The notes: generated by a model not told the origin, from the sequence alone. 64,000 bases of DNA from Urechidicola vernalis (GCF_031846385.1 NZ_JAVRHV010000008.1:96519-160518); one strand, 5' to 3'; counted from the first letter of the stretch, positions 8,063 to 18,499 are shown. Numbers and translations: made by a program.

Positions 8063-10738
8063 ATGAAAAGAAGGTACTTTATAGGAATTTGTTTGGGATT
8101 CCTTTTTTTATTCAATACTCAATATTTTCTCGCACAGAATAAATCGGTTTTATGGGGAGAAGTAGGGCAATTAAATAGGGCGAAGCTTATAGAGTTAAAG
8201 GTGCCATCGGAAGGTGACTTTTACACTTTGAATACTCAAAAATTATCTCAAGAATTAAGTTTTTTACCTTTAAATTCAAACTTAGGGTCTAAACTTACTG
8301 TCGTTATAAATTTACCAACACCAAATGGGACAATAGAAGAATTTGTTGTTAGAGATGCTTCCGTTTTTTCTGAAGAATTACAATCAGAATACCCATTGAT
8401 AAGATCCTATACTGGGCAAAGTAAAAACTTTGGAGTTCGTTTCAGTTTTTCTCCTCAAAAAGGTTTAAGTGTAACCTATATTTCAGGAGAAGAATTAGGC
8501 TTTCTAGAGTTTGTTGAAGATGATTCCTATATTCTTTATGATAGATCAAATAAAAATAATATTACTGGCAAATTTGAATGTTTAACCGATGATGTTCAAA
8601 ATAATGTTTCGAAATCAGTTTCGACTTTAAAAGATGCGAACGACGGAGTTTTACGAACTTTTAGATTGGCACTTTCTGTTACTGCGGAATATACAGAGTA
8701 TTTTCATGGAGGATCGGTTGGAGTAGGCGAAGAAGATGTGGCAAAAGCGGCCGCGTTAGCTGCAATGAATGCTACCTTAACTAGGGTTAATGGAGTTTTT
8801 GAACGCGATTTTGCGGTTCGATTGCAATTAATATCTAATGTAAATGACATTATATATACAGATCCGGCAACGGATCCTTATTCAGATTACACTTCTAACG
8901 ATAATTGGAATACAGAATTGCAAACAAATTTAACTGCTACTATTGGTGAGCCGAACTATGATATTGGACATCTTTTTGGTCATGATGGTGGTGGTGGTAA
9001 CGCAGGTTGTATTGGTTGTGTTTGTACAGATAACTTAAAAGGAAGCGCTTATACATCTCCGGCAGATGGAGTGCCGTCTGGCGATTATTTTGATTTAGAT
9101 TATGTGGCACATGAATTAGGACATCAATTCGGAGCAAATCATACATGGACTACGGATACGAGTGGACCAAATAATGAAGGAACTGGTGCTAATTTGGAAC
9201 CCGGTAGCGGTTCAACGATTATGGGATATGCTGGAATTACCACTTCAAATGTACAAGGTAGAGGAGATGATTACTTCCATTTTAAAAGTATAGAACAGGT
9301 AACAGATTTTGTGCAATCTTTAAATTGTGATACAGAATCGAATTTAGGTCAAATTACACCGACTGCCAATGCCGGTTCAGATTATACCATTCCTGTTTCA
9401 ACGGCTTTCGTATTAAGTGGTCTAGGAACTTCTGATGGACCAACGTCTTATTGTTGGGAGCAAAATGATGAAGGAGGAAATGGGGGAGTTGAGACCTCTA
9501 ATCCAAGCCCGACTAATGCTACTGGACCAACATTTAGATCGCTAAAACCTACTTCAAACCCGGACAGATATATGCCTTCTTTTGCTTCGGTAATTAACGG
9601 AACTCTTTCAACTACTTGGGAAACAGTTTCTGATGTAGGGAGAGATTTAGATTTTAAATTAACGGTAAGAGATAATTTAGTTGGAGGAGGCCAAAATGCA
9701 ATTGACGCAATGAAAGTTACTGTTGATGGCACGGCAGAACCTTTCACGATTACATCACAAAACGAAGAAGGAATAATTTGGAGTAGAGGAGGAAGTGAAA
9801 TAATAACATGGAATGTGTCGACTACTAATTCAGCACCAATCAACACATCGCATGTTAACATTTTATTGTCTTTAGATAATGGAGAGACATTCACGACATT
9901 AATAGAGAACACACCTAATGATGGGTCTCAGGAAATAGCGGTTCCATTTTCAGCAGCACCCTATTGTAGATTGCTTATTGAAGCGGTTGATAACATTTAC
10001 TATGCAGTAAATAGCCATGCGTTTGCAATAGATTATTTGGTAGAAAAGACTTGTGAAGAATACTCCGATGATCCTAACATGCCAATAACTGATGACTCTA
10101 CGGATTTTGATGAAACAACAATTACCATCCCAGGAGATTTTATGTTGTCTGAAATTGAAGTTGCGGTAGATGTATCTCACACCTATTTAAATGATTTGTT
10201 AATTTCATTAGTAAGCCCTTCTGGAACAGAGATTAAATTAATTGAAAGATCTTGTAGTAGTAATGAAGATTTAATGGTGAATTTTAGCGATTCGGGTGAT
10301 TTTTTGCAATGCCAAACACCTACAACAGGCGTTTTTATTCCAGTAGATCCATTGGCAGATTTAAATGGAGAAGTAGGTAATGGAGATTGGACTCTTAGAA
10401 TTAACGATAACGCTGCCGATGACACAGGGGTTTTGAATTCATGGACCATCAATATTTGCTCAACTGAAGAAACAGCCATAAATACGGGTGAATTTGTGAA
10501 TGTTTACCCCAATCCTTCAAGTGAATTTGTAAATATTTTTATGGTAACTAAATCAGAGGGAGATGCTGCAGTTTCTATTATAGATGCGGCAGGTAGAGCT
10601 ATTTATTGGTCCTCTTATCCAATAAATAATGAAATTCTGAATGTTGAGGTTAATTATGGCTCCATTGCTCAAGGAATGTATGTTTTAAAAATAGAGCAAG
10701 GAGGAAATGTAACCTCAAAAAGAATCATTGTAAAATAG
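8063..10738 (+). CDS. Secreted reprolysin-type metalloprotease with type IX sorting domain
   Basis: An 891-aa exoprotease. After a signal peptide ending FLAQ and a propeptide-like region (about 25-195) comes an M12B/reprolysin-like zinc metalloprotease domain with HELGHQFGANH at residues 350-360 (HExxHxxGxxH) and a Met-turn TIMGYAG about 30 residues later. The middle holds Ig/PKD-like segments. A proprotein-convertase P domain follows (about 690-805; AVDVSHTYLNDLLISLVSP). The C-terminus (about 810-891; VYPNPSSEFVNIF to SKRIIVK) is a type A T9SS sorting domain, so the protein should cross the outer membrane through the type IX system and be processed or anchored. It is monocistronic, 169 nt before the TonB receptor. 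Substrate unknown. Confidence 0.92.
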   Translation: MKRRYFIGICLGFLFLFNTQYFLAQNKSVLWGEVGQLNRAKLIELKVPSEGDFYTLNTQKLSQELSFLPLNSNLGSKLTVVINLPTPNGTIEEFVVRDASVFSEELQSEYPLIRSYTGQSKNFGVRFSFSPQKGLSVTYISGEELGFLEFVEDDSYILYDRSNKNNITGKFECLTDDVQNNVSKSVSTLKDANDGVLRTFRLALSVTAEYTEYFHGGSVGVGEEDVAKAAALAAMNATLTRVNGVFERDFAVRLQLISNVNDIIYTDPATDPYSDYTSNDNWNTELQTNLTATIGEPNYDIGHLFGHDGGGGNAGCIGCVCTDNLKGSAYTSPADGVPSGDYFDLDYVAHELGHQFGANHTWTTDTSGPNNEGTGANLEPGSGSTIMGYAGITTSNVQGRGDDYFHFKSIEQVTDFVQSLNCDTESNLGQITPTANAGSDYTIPVSTAFVLSGLGTSDGPTSYCWEQNDEGGNGGVETSNPSPTNATGPTFRSLKPTSNPDRYMPSFASVINGTLSTTWETVSDVGRDLDFKLTVRDNLVGGGQNAIDAMKVTVDGTAEPFTITSQNEEGIIWSRGGSEIITWNVSTTNSAPINTSHVNILLSLDNGETFTTLIENTPNDGSQEIAVPFSAAPYCRLLIEAVDNIYYAVNSHAFAIDYLVEKTCEEYSDDPNMPITDDSTDFDETTITIPGDFMLSEIEVAVDVSHTYLNDLLISLVSPSGTEIKLIERSCSSNEDLMVNFSDSGDFLQCQTPTTGVFIPVDPLADLNGEVGNGDWTLRINDNAADDTGVLNSWTINICSTEETAINTGEFVNVYPNPSSEFVNIFMVTKSEGDAAVSIIDAAGRAIYWSSYPINNEILNVEVNYGSIAQGMYVLKIEQGGNVTSKRIIVK

Positions 10739-10762
10739 AAACTCCACTTTTCAATAAAATTT

Positions 10763-10795
10763 ATAATTGAGTTAATGTATTGAATTAACAATTAT
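10763..10795. other. Imperfect AT-rich inverted repeat after the metalloprotease gene
   Basis: GTTAAT (10771-10776) pairs with ATTAAC (10784-10789), and the stem extends outward with one bulge to ATAATTG/AATTAT. It could be a weak transcription end signal for the protease gene, but it lacks a T-run and is AT-only, so significance is low. Confidence 0.3.
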
Positions 10796-10907
10796 ATGGT
10801 AAAAATTTGACTGATTTTTAGTATATTAGGATTTAATTGTCCTTTTTTATTGCAAAACCAAAAATAATTGTATTTTGCATCGTTGATAACTATTATTACT
10901 GAAATTT

Positions 10908-13763
10908 ATGAAAAAACTACTCTACGCCATTGTTGTGCTTTTTAGCACAACAGCCCTAATGGCACAAACAACCGTTACTGGAACGGTCACGGACAGCGAA
11001 TCGCAACAGCCAATTCCAGGTGCTAATGTGAAAGTTGTTGGAAAATCTCTAGGAACTTCTGCTGATTTTGATGGAAAATTCACCTTAGAAGTTAGTGAAA
11101 ACCCGCCATTTTCAATTGAAATTTCTATTATTGGATATTCACCTACAACCGTTGAGATTACACAAAATTCTCAAGATGTAAATGTATCCCTAACAGAAAT
11201 TGCCACATCTTTAGATGAGGTTGTTATTTCTGCTTCAAGAACTCCAGAACGTATTATGGAATCTCCAGTTACCATTGAAAGAATGGATGTGAGAGCAATT
11301 AAAAATTCTTCATCTCCTACTTTTTATGATGGGTTAGAGAATTTAAAAGGTGTAGATGTAAACACAAACAGTTTAACTAATAAAAGTGTAAATACTAGAG
11401 GTTTTGCAACATTTGCAAATACAAGATTTATGCAATTGGTAGACGGTATGGACAACTCTTCGCCAGCCTTAAATTTTGCTTTAGGAAATTTATTAGGAAT
11501 GAGTGAATTGGATGTAAAAACTGTTGAAGTACTTCCTGGTGCGGCATCTGCATTATATGGTGCAAATGCATTTAACGGAATCCTATTTATGGAGAGTAAA
11601 AACCCATTCGATAGCCAAGGGTTTAGTGTATACGGAAAAACAGGATTAACATCTTCTACAAATGCAGGAGACAATCAGTTTGTTGACGCTGGATTTAGAG
11701 CGGCGTTTGCGTTTAGCGAAAAATTTGCAGCAAAGGCATCTTTCTCTTTCTTAAATGGAACAGAGTGGCATGCAACAGATTATAATCAATATATAGATAA
11801 TGGTGCTGGTAACCCAGATACCGTATTGCCAGTGCAACCGGGTCAAACAGCATTTAATCAACTAAATGTATATGGTGATGAAGTTGCCATTGAATTGGAT
11901 TATGATGCTTTGGCAGGAACACCGGCAGGAACATTTGGCAAATCTACTGTATCTAGGACAGGATATAACGAAGAAGATTTAACAGATTATGAAGCCCAAA
12001 GTATTAAAACGGATATATCATTGAATTTTCGTCCAATGGGTGATGACTTTGAAATCATTTGGAATTCTAAAATAGGTAAAGGAAATACCATTTATCAAGG
12101 AGCGAATAGGTACAATATCAAGAACTTCTTTATGCAACAACATAAATTAGAAATTAGAAACAATAATTTCTTTGTACGTGCTTATATGACTGATGAAGAT
12201 GCAGGAGATTCGTATGACATGCTTTTTACAGGTGTTAATATGAATTTAGAGACAGCACCACAATGGTACCAAACCTATGCTACAACTTATATTGGGGCTA
12301 TATCAGGTATGATACCTGGAGTACCTGCAGGTAATCCTGATGTTGCAAACAATTTAGCAAGACAAAATTCTGATGCACAACACACTCCGCAACCGGGATC
12401 TGCAGCATTTAACACCTTATTTGAAAAAATTACAAATGACCCTGATTTAGTAACTGGGTCTAAATTTCAAGATGAAACGAAATTATACCATGCAGATGGA
12501 AATTATAATTTTGCACACCTTTGGGATTGGGCAGATGTTCAAGTAGGTGGATCTTGGAGACAATATTCATTGAATTCAAACGGAACTATTTTTACAGATT
12601 ATGATGGACCAATCGATTATAATGAATACGGTGCATATATGCAATTACAAAAGAAGTTTGCTGATGATCGTTTAAAATTTACAGGGTCTATTCGTTATGA
12701 CAAATCTCAAAATTTTGATGGAAATGTATCTCCAAGAATTTCATTTGCATATAGCGCAGGAGAAGATAGAAACCACAATTTAAGAGCCTCATTTCAAACC
12801 GGATTTAGAAATCCAACTACGCAAGATCAATATATTGGTTTAGATGCAGGACAAGCGATATTAGTTGGATCTGCTCCAGACAATTTAGATAGATATACAT
12901 CAAAGCCCTTAGAATTGAGTCCTCTTGGACAATTGATTGTGAGTGCACCTACTGTGCAATTATCTGGTAGAGCAGCTTATGACAATTCATACACATTGGC
13001 TTCATTATATGCATTTGCAGCAAGTGCAGGTGCCGGTGCTCCTGATCCTTCATTATTAGAAATTGCTGATTTTGCTTATGTAAAACCAGAGCAAGTAACT
13101 GCGTTTGAAGTGGGTTATAGAGGATTGATAGGAAAAGTAACGGTTGATATGAGTGCATATTACAATACGTACCAAGACTTTATTGGAAACAAAACAGTTG
13201 TTTCTCCTTTATATGGTAATGTAGATTTCTCTGATGTTATTCCTTCACCTCCACTACCTACACCAACACCAGCGGCTTTGGTAGCAATAAGTCAAGGAGA
13301 TTATCAACCATTTCAAGTGTACACTAATTCCGAAGCAGATATTTCTTCTTACGGTATGGGCTTAGGTTTAAATACAAAGATCTGGAATGGGTATAATGTT
13401 GGATTAAATTATACATGGTCTAAGTTTGATTTTGATCAATCTTCTGACCCAGATTATGAAGCTGGATTTAATACACCTGAACATAGAGTTAAGTTTCAAT
13501 TTGGAAACCCTAATGTGTTTCAAAACTTTGGATTTAACGTGAACTTAAGGTGGAATGATGAATATTTATGGGAATCTACTTTTGCAGATGCAATTATTGA
13601 TGCCAGAACAGTTGTAGATTTACAAGTTAATTATACGGTACCTAGTATAAAATCAACGTTTAAAGTTGGTGCAGCAAACTTATTAGGTCAGGAATATTTA
13701 ACTGCGCCTGGTAACGGATTAATAGGGTCTCAATTCTTTGCTTCTTGGACTATCAATCCATAA
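10908..13763 (+). CDS. TonB-dependent receptor with carboxypeptidase-like regulatory domain
   Basis: A 951-aa outer-membrane receptor. A signal peptide (ending LMAQ) is followed by a CarboxypepD_reg-like Ig fold (about 20-105; TVTGTVTDSESQQPIPGANV), a TonB plug (about 115-235; SLDEVVISASRTPERI, LPGAASALYGANAFNGILFM) and a large beta barrel ending in an aromatic-terminated strand. There is no SusD-type partner next to it, so it is a stand-alone receptor rather than part of a Sus-like pair; the ligand is unknown. It stands between the protease gene and atpD with its own strong terminator downstream. The proline/threonine-rich extracellular loop near residue 785 (PSPPLPTPTPAALVA) is notable but not diagnostic. 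Confidence 0.93.
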   Translation: MKKLLYAIVVLFSTTALMAQTTVTGTVTDSESQQPIPGANVKVVGKSLGTSADFDGKFTLEVSENPPFSIEISIIGYSPTTVEITQNSQDVNVSLTEIATSLDEVVISASRTPERIMESPVTIERMDVRAIKNSSSPTFYDGLENLKGVDVNTNSLTNKSVNTRGFATFANTRFMQLVDGMDNSSPALNFALGNLLGMSELDVKTVEVLPGAASALYGANAFNGILFMESKNPFDSQGFSVYGKTGLTSSTNAGDNQFVDAGFRAAFAFSEKFAAKASFSFLNGTEWHATDYNQYIDNGAGNPDTVLPVQPGQTAFNQLNVYGDEVAIELDYDALAGTPAGTFGKSTVSRTGYNEEDLTDYEAQSIKTDISLNFRPMGDDFEIIWNSKIGKGNTIYQGANRYNIKNFFMQQHKLEIRNNNFFVRAYMTDEDAGDSYDMLFTGVNMNLETAPQWYQTYATTYIGAISGMIPGVPAGNPDVANNLARQNSDAQHTPQPGSAAFNTLFEKITNDPDLVTGSKFQDETKLYHADGNYNFAHLWDWADVQVGGSWRQYSLNSNGTIFTDYDGPIDYNEYGAYMQLQKKFADDRLKFTGSIRYDKSQNFDGNVSPRISFAYSAGEDRNHNLRASFQTGFRNPTTQDQYIGLDAGQAILVGSAPDNLDRYTSKPLELSPLGQLIVSAPTVQLSGRAAYDNSYTLASLYAFAASAGAGAPDPSLLEIADFAYVKPEQVTAFEVGYRGLIGKVTVDMSAYYNTYQDFIGNKTVVSPLYGNVDFSDVIPSPPLPTPTPAALVAISQGDYQPFQVYTNSEADISSYGMGLGLNTKIWNGYNVGLNYTWSKFDFDQSSDPDYEAGFNTPEHRVKFQFGNPNVFQNFGFNVNLRWNDEYLWESTFADAIIDARTVVDLQVNYTVPSIKSTFKVGAANLLGQEYLTAPGNGLIGSQFFASWTINP

Positions 13764-13798
13764 TAAAAGGACACTAAATATTTAGTTACAGATAGATT

Positions 13799-13838
13799 AA
13801 ACTCCTCGTTTCAAGTACTTGAAAACGAGGAGTTTTTT
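13799..13838 (+). terminator. Strong intrinsic terminator of the TonB receptor gene
   Basis: A long stem (AAACTCCTCGTTT...CAAGT paired with ACTTG...AAAACGAGGAGTTT, one bulged base) is followed directly by a T-run. It lies 35 nt after the receptor stop codon and insulates atpD. Confidence 0.92.
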
Positions 13839-13886
13839 TATAAAAAAAATTAGAGAATTTCCTTTATTATTTCAAATCAAATAGAC

Positions 13887-13894
13887 TATCTTTG
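13887..13894 (+). promoter_or_regulatory. Putative -7 box (TATCTTTG) for atpDC
   Basis: Exact TAnnTTTG match 61 nt upstream of the atpD ATG and just downstream of the terminator of the previous gene, giving atpDC an independent promoter. Confidence 0.6.
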
Positions 13895-13955
13895 CACCTT
13901 GAAAAAAGGAGCTTTGGCTTCAAAACAAAAAAGTTAACAATTAAGAGTTAAGGTA

Positions 13956-15464
13956 ATGGCTAAGATTACAGGTAAAGTAGCAACAATTATAGGTCCAGTT
14001 ATCGATGTTGAATTTGCATCAGGTTCTGAACTTCCAAAAATTTATGATTCGTTAGAAGTTACAAAACATGACGGTTCAATATTAGTATTAGAAGTACAAT
14101 CTCACATTGGTGAAAATACAGTACGTACAATCTCTATGGATTCTACAGATGGTTTGAGTAGAGGTGTAGAGGCTGTTGCAACAGGGGCTCCTATTCAAGT
14201 ACCAATTGGTGGTGATATCTACGGACGTCTTTTTAACGTAACAGGTGATGCTATTGATGGTTTAGGAAACTTACCAAAATCTGGTGAAAATGGTTTACCA
14301 ATTCACCGTCAAGCACCAAAATTCGAAGATTTATCAACTGCAACAGAAGTATTATTTACAGGTATTAAAGTAATCGACTTAATAGAGCCTTATGCAAAAG
14401 GAGGTAAAATTGGATTATTTGGTGGTGCCGGAGTAGGTAAAACAGTATTGATTCAAGAGTTGATTAACAATATAGCAAAAGGTCACGGTGGTTTATCTGT
14501 ATTTGCAGGAGTAGGAGAAAGAACACGTGAAGGAAATGACTTAATGCGTGAGATGTTAGAGTCTGGAATTATCAAGTATGGTGATGACTTTATGCACTCT
14601 ATGGAAGAAGGTGGATGGGATTTATCTAAAGTAGATAAAGCCGGAATGAAAGAATCGAAAGCAACATTTGTATTCGGTCAAATGAATGAGCCTCCAGGAG
14701 CACGTGCACGTGTTGCCTTATCTGGTTTAACTATTGCAGAATATTTCCGTGATGGAGCAGGAGAAGGACAAGGAAAGGATGTATTATTCTTCGTAGATAA
14801 TATTTTCCGTTTTACACAAGCAGGTTCTGAGGTGTCAGCCTTATTAGGTCGTATGCCATCAGCGGTAGGTTACCAACCAACATTAGCGACAGAGATGGGT
14901 GTTATGCAAGAGCGTATTACATCTACTAAAAATGGTTCTATTACATCTGTACAAGCGGTTTACGTGCCTGCAGATGATTTAACGGATCCAGCACCAGCAA
15001 CAACCTTTGCTCACTTAGATGCTACTACGGTATTATCTCGTAAAATTGCAGAGTTAGGTATTTATCCTGCAGTAGATCCATTGGATTCTACTTCAAGAAT
15101 TTTATCTGCTGATATTTTAGGTGATGAACACTACAATACTGCACAAGCGGTAAAAGAGTTGTTACAACGTTATAAAGAATTACAAGATATTATTGCCATC
15201 TTAGGTATGGAAGAATTATCTGAAGAGGATAAATTAGTCGTTCACAGAGCACGTCGTGTACAACGTTTCTTATCACAGCCATTCCACGTTGCAGAGCAAT
15301 TTACAGGGATCCCAGGTGTATTAGTAGATATTAAAGACACTATCAAAGGATTCAACATGATTATGGATGGTGAATTAGATAAATATCCTGAAGCAGCATT
15401 TAACTTAAGAGGATCAATTCAAGATGCAATTGATGCTGGAGAGAAAATGTTAGCAGAAGCATAA
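13956..15464 (+). CDS. atpD: ATP synthase F1 subunit beta
   Basis: The catalytic subunit of F1-ATPase. The 502-aa protein contains the Walker A loop GGAGVGKT at residues 156-163, the catalytic ERTREGNDL segment, Walker B VLFFVDNIF, and the ALSGLTIAEYFRD and ARRVQRFLSQPF signatures. It is followed only by atpC: the other ATP synthase genes are not in this window, an arrangement I recognise as usual for Bacteroidota. Codon use is strongly biased and even, as expected for a highly expressed gene. Secure. Confidence 0.99.
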   Translation: MAKITGKVATIIGPVIDVEFASGSELPKIYDSLEVTKHDGSILVLEVQSHIGENTVRTISMDSTDGLSRGVEAVATGAPIQVPIGGDIYGRLFNVTGDAIDGLGNLPKSGENGLPIHRQAPKFEDLSTATEVLFTGIKVIDLIEPYAKGGKIGLFGGAGVGKTVLIQELINNIAKGHGGLSVFAGVGERTREGNDLMREMLESGIIKYGDDFMHSMEEGGWDLSKVDKAGMKESKATFVFGQMNEPPGARARVALSGLTIAEYFRDGAGEGQGKDVLFFVDNIFRFTQAGSEVSALLGRMPSAVGYQPTLATEMGVMQERITSTKNGSITSVQAVYVPADDLTDPAPATTFAHLDATTVLSRKIAELGIYPAVDPLDSTSRILSADILGDEHYNTAQAVKELLQRYKELQDIIAILGMEELSEEDKLVVHRARRVQRFLSQPFHVAEQFTGIPGVLVDIKDTIKGFNMIMDGELDKYPEAAFNLRGSIQDAIDAGEKMLAEA

Positions 15465-15532
15465 TTGGTTAATAGTTGTTTGAAACTGGTTCACAAGACC
15501 ATCTACAAATAACAAAGAATAAAGAACTAAAT

Positions 15533-15811
15533 ATGAAGTTAGAAATCGTAACACCTGAAGCAACACTTTTAAACTCTGAAGTTATTTCGGTATCAGTACC
15601 TGGAGTAAACGGAGCGTTTCAAATGTTAAATAATCACGCACCTATTGTGTCTTTATTAATAAAAGGAAATGTAGCATTTAAAGGTGGTGCAATTACAATT
15701 GAAGAAGAATTTCAAGACAGATTCACAAAACAAGATGGTGAGTATATTTTACCAATTAATAGTGGAACTATTGAAATGAAAGATAATAAAGTAATTATTC
15801 TAGCAGATTAA
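15533..15811 (+). CDS. atpC: ATP synthase F1 subunit epsilon
   Basis: A 92-aa epsilon subunit, essentially the N-terminal beta-sandwich (MKLEIVTPEATLLNSEV, GAFQMLNNHAPIVSLL). The C-terminal inhibitory helical hairpin found in longer epsilon subunits is absent, as is common in Bacteroidota. The frame can be extended upstream to a TTG at 15476, but the extra 19 residues match nothing, while the ATG at 15533 begins exactly with the family start. The gene lies 68 nt after atpD and is closed by a terminator. Confidence 0.95.
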   Translation: MKLEIVTPEATLLNSEVISVSVPGVNGAFQMLNNHAPIVSLLIKGNVAFKGGAITIEEEFQDRFTKQDGEYILPINSGTIEMKDNKVIILAD

Positions 15812-15835
15812 TTATTTTAGAATTTATAGATATTT

Positions 15836-15867
15836 AAAAGCCGAGCAAATTGCTCGGCTTTTTTTTT
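15836..15867 (+). terminator. Intrinsic terminator of atpDC
   Basis: AAAAGCCGAGCAA / TTGCTCGGCTTTT stem followed by a run of T. The same 33-nt sequence recurs after the next gene at about 18468-18499. Confidence 0.95.
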
Positions 15868-15943
15868 AATATTGATTAAAAGAGTTTGATTTCTTATAAT
15901 TAATAAAGACATTTGGTACAAACTTATTCCTAAACTTTATCAA

Positions 15944-18466
15944 ATGAAAAAAATACTACCAGTTGCGGTTTTGTTCTTCACCGTAAATACACTATTTGCT
16001 CAATTACATGTTCGTAACCAAGAGAATTCTGAATCAATTGTGCCAAATTATCGATTGGCCGAAAAATTCTCTTCAGAAAATATTGCTAAAATGGTACATT
16101 CCACATCAGTTCAACCAAAATGGTTGGAAAATGGAGATCGTTTTTGGTACCAATATAAAACTTCTGAAGGATCGCGTTATTATTTAGTAGATCCAATAAA
16201 AAAATCAAAAACTCAACTTTTCGACCCGGTTTTAATGGCAAAATGGTTATCAGAAATTACGCGAGACCCCTATTCATCAAAACATTTACCGAAGTTTGAT
16301 TTCGAATTTGTAAAAAACGAATCAGCGATTCGCTTTCGAGTAGAATCGAATGAAATGGTGAAAGTAGAAGAAGAAGACAAGGTTAAGAAAGATTCTTCTG
16401 AAACTAAAATGAAGTCTAAAAAGCCAAAGATGGAAAAAAAAGTATATCATCTGGAGTATGTATTAGGTGGCAATGGACTTAGAATTTTAGATAACACTAA
16501 GAAAGAAAAAACCAACAAGTCTTGGGCTAATATTGCTCCAGATAGTTCAATTGTTTTGTTCTCAAAAAAGCATAATATGTTTTGGATGGATAAGGAGAAT
16601 TATTTAAAGGCTTTAAAAGATGAAAAAGATTCTACAATTGTTGAACATCAGTGGACAAAAGATGGTGTAGAAAATTTTGGTTATGGAGGTTCAGGAAGAG
16701 GTAAAAACAATGAAGATTTAAAAAAAGAAAAAGATGATCGTAAATCGATTCGTGGTTTTTGGTCGCATGACTCGAAGAAATTTGTATATGAGAAATCAGA
16801 TTCACGCCACATTGGCGATTTATGGGTAATCAATTCTGTAAAAAAAGGTCGACCTAAGTTAGAAACATATAAATATCATATGGCAGGAGAACAAGAGTTT
16901 TATAAAAGAGCACTTGAAGTATTTGATATCAGCAACAAATCTAAAATTGAAGTGGAATTGGATTCTACAGTCCAACAAACCATTAGTATTTTAGCGCATA
17001 AATACGCAAAGAATGACCCTGCAAAACATAAGCCTAGAATGTTGCTTTCTAAAAAAGGTAAAATCTATTTTAATACTGTTAGTAGAGACCGTAAAAGATT
17101 GGATGTACATGTTGCAGACTTAGAATCGGGTGCAGTTAAAACTTTAATAAAGGAACATTCTAATACATACATAGAACATCGTGGAAAAGAAATGCGCTTG
17201 TTTAATAATGAATCTGAAATTTTGTTTTGGTCTGAGCGCGATGGATGGGGTCATTATTATTTATATGACGCACAGGGAAACCTAAAACAACAAGTTACAA
17301 ATGGAGAGTTTCATGTACATAATTTTCAAGGGATAGATGAAGGCACAAGGACTGTTTATTTTACGGCAAATGGTGTAAATAAAAACATAGATCCATATTA
17401 TGAGCACTTGTATAAAATTAACCTTAATGGTTCAGGAATGAAAAGTTTGAATTCAGGAAATTTTAATTCAAGTACAAATCTGTCAGAATCAAAGAAGTTT
17501 TTTATTAGTAATTTTTCAAGGGTAAATACAGCGCCGAAATCAGAATTAAGATCAAATTCAGGTGCTAAGATCTTAGATTTAGAAGAAGCCGATTTATCTC
17601 AATTATTCGCGGCAGGATATCAATTTCCGGAGCCATTTAAAATGAAAGCAGACGATGGAATAACGGATATCTATGGGGTAATATACAAGCCTTTTGATAT
17701 GGATTCAACTAAGGTGTATCCAATGCTTCAATACGTATATCCTGGACCACAAACCGAAGCGGTGAATAAATCCTTTTCAGTAAGAATGAATAGGACCGAC
17801 CGTATGGCCCAAGTTGGATTTGTAGTTGTAACTTTAGGAAATAGAGGAGGACATCCAGCACGGTCAAAGTGGTATCATACTTACGGGTACGGTAACTTAA
17901 GAGATTATGGATTAGCCGACAAAAAATACGTTGCTGAACAATTGGCAGATAAACATTCATTTATAGATATTGATAAGGTTGGGATTTTTGGGCATTCAGG
18001 AGGCGGATTTATGTCTACTGCAGCTATGTTGGTATATCCAGACTTCTTTAAGGCGGCAGTTTCTTCTTCAGGAAACCATGACAATACTATCTATAATAGT
18101 TGGTGGAGTGAAACTCATCATGGAATTAAAGAAGAAAAAGCGGATGATGGAAGTATTAAATATGAATATATGATTGATAACAATCAATCATTAGTAGAAA
18201 ACTTAAAAGGACATTTAATGTTAACTACAGGTGATGTTGATAATAATGTGCATCCTGGAGGTACCATAAGAATGGTAGATGCCTTAATTAAAGCAAACAA
18301 ACGATTCGATTATAAAGTATTGCCTGGGCAACGACATGGCTATGGTAAAATGACGGAGTATTTCTTTTGGATGAAAGCCGATTATTTCAGTGAACATTTA
18401 TTAGGAGCGAAACCCGATGGAGTTGATTATGTTGAAATGAACAGATCCAAACCCAAAAATAAATAG
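15944..18466 (+). CDS. S9 family peptidase (dipeptidyl peptidase IV-like)
   Basis: An 840-aa exported serine peptidase with a signal peptide (MKKILPVAVLFFTVNTLFAQ). The N-terminal two thirds is a DPP IV-type beta-propeller; the C-terminal alpha/beta hydrolase has the nucleophile in GHSGGGF (Ser about 685), the acid in TGDVDNNVHPGG and the His in GQRHGYG. These enzymes release dipeptides from peptide N-termini in the periplasm. A lysine-rich insert in the propeller (about residues 140-160, KKDSSETKMKSKKPKMEKK) looks like a surface loop unique to this subgroup. It is monocistronic between two identical terminators. Substrate preference cannot be read from sequence. Confidence 0.93.
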   Translation: MKKILPVAVLFFTVNTLFAQLHVRNQENSESIVPNYRLAEKFSSENIAKMVHSTSVQPKWLENGDRFWYQYKTSEGSRYYLVDPIKKSKTQLFDPVLMAKWLSEITRDPYSSKHLPKFDFEFVKNESAIRFRVESNEMVKVEEEDKVKKDSSETKMKSKKPKMEKKVYHLEYVLGGNGLRILDNTKKEKTNKSWANIAPDSSIVLFSKKHNMFWMDKENYLKALKDEKDSTIVEHQWTKDGVENFGYGGSGRGKNNEDLKKEKDDRKSIRGFWSHDSKKFVYEKSDSRHIGDLWVINSVKKGRPKLETYKYHMAGEQEFYKRALEVFDISNKSKIEVELDSTVQQTISILAHKYAKNDPAKHKPRMLLSKKGKIYFNTVSRDRKRLDVHVADLESGAVKTLIKEHSNTYIEHRGKEMRLFNNESEILFWSERDGWGHYYLYDAQGNLKQQVTNGEFHVHNFQGIDEGTRTVYFTANGVNKNIDPYYEHLYKINLNGSGMKSLNSGNFNSSTNLSESKKFFISNFSRVNTAPKSELRSNSGAKILDLEEADLSQLFAAGYQFPEPFKMKADDGITDIYGVIYKPFDMDSTKVYPMLQYVYPGPQTEAVNKSFSVRMNRTDRMAQVGFVVVTLGNRGGHPARSKWYHTYGYGNLRDYGLADKKYVAEQLADKHSFIDIDKVGIFGHSGGGFMSTAAMLVYPDFFKAAVSSSGNHDNTIYNSWWSETHHGIKEEKADDGSIKYEYMIDNNQSLVENLKGHLMLTTGDVDNNVHPGGTIRMVDALIKANKRFDYKVLPGQRHGYGKMTEYFFWMKADYFSEHLLGAKPDGVDYVEMNRSKPKNK

Positions 18467-18467
18467 A

Positions 18468-18499
18468 TTTAAAAGCCGAGCAAATTGCTCGGCTTTTTT
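18468..18499 (+). terminator. Intrinsic terminator of the S9 peptidase gene
   Basis: The stem AAAAGCCGAGCAA / TTGCTCGGCTTTT plus T-run begins right after the stop codon and is identical over 33 nt to the atpDC terminator 2.6 kb upstream. Confidence 0.95.

Noticed and set aside
15476..15532. TTG-started extension of atpC
   Set aside because: The extra 19 residues match nothing in epsilon subunits, and ATG 15533 begins at the conserved start.
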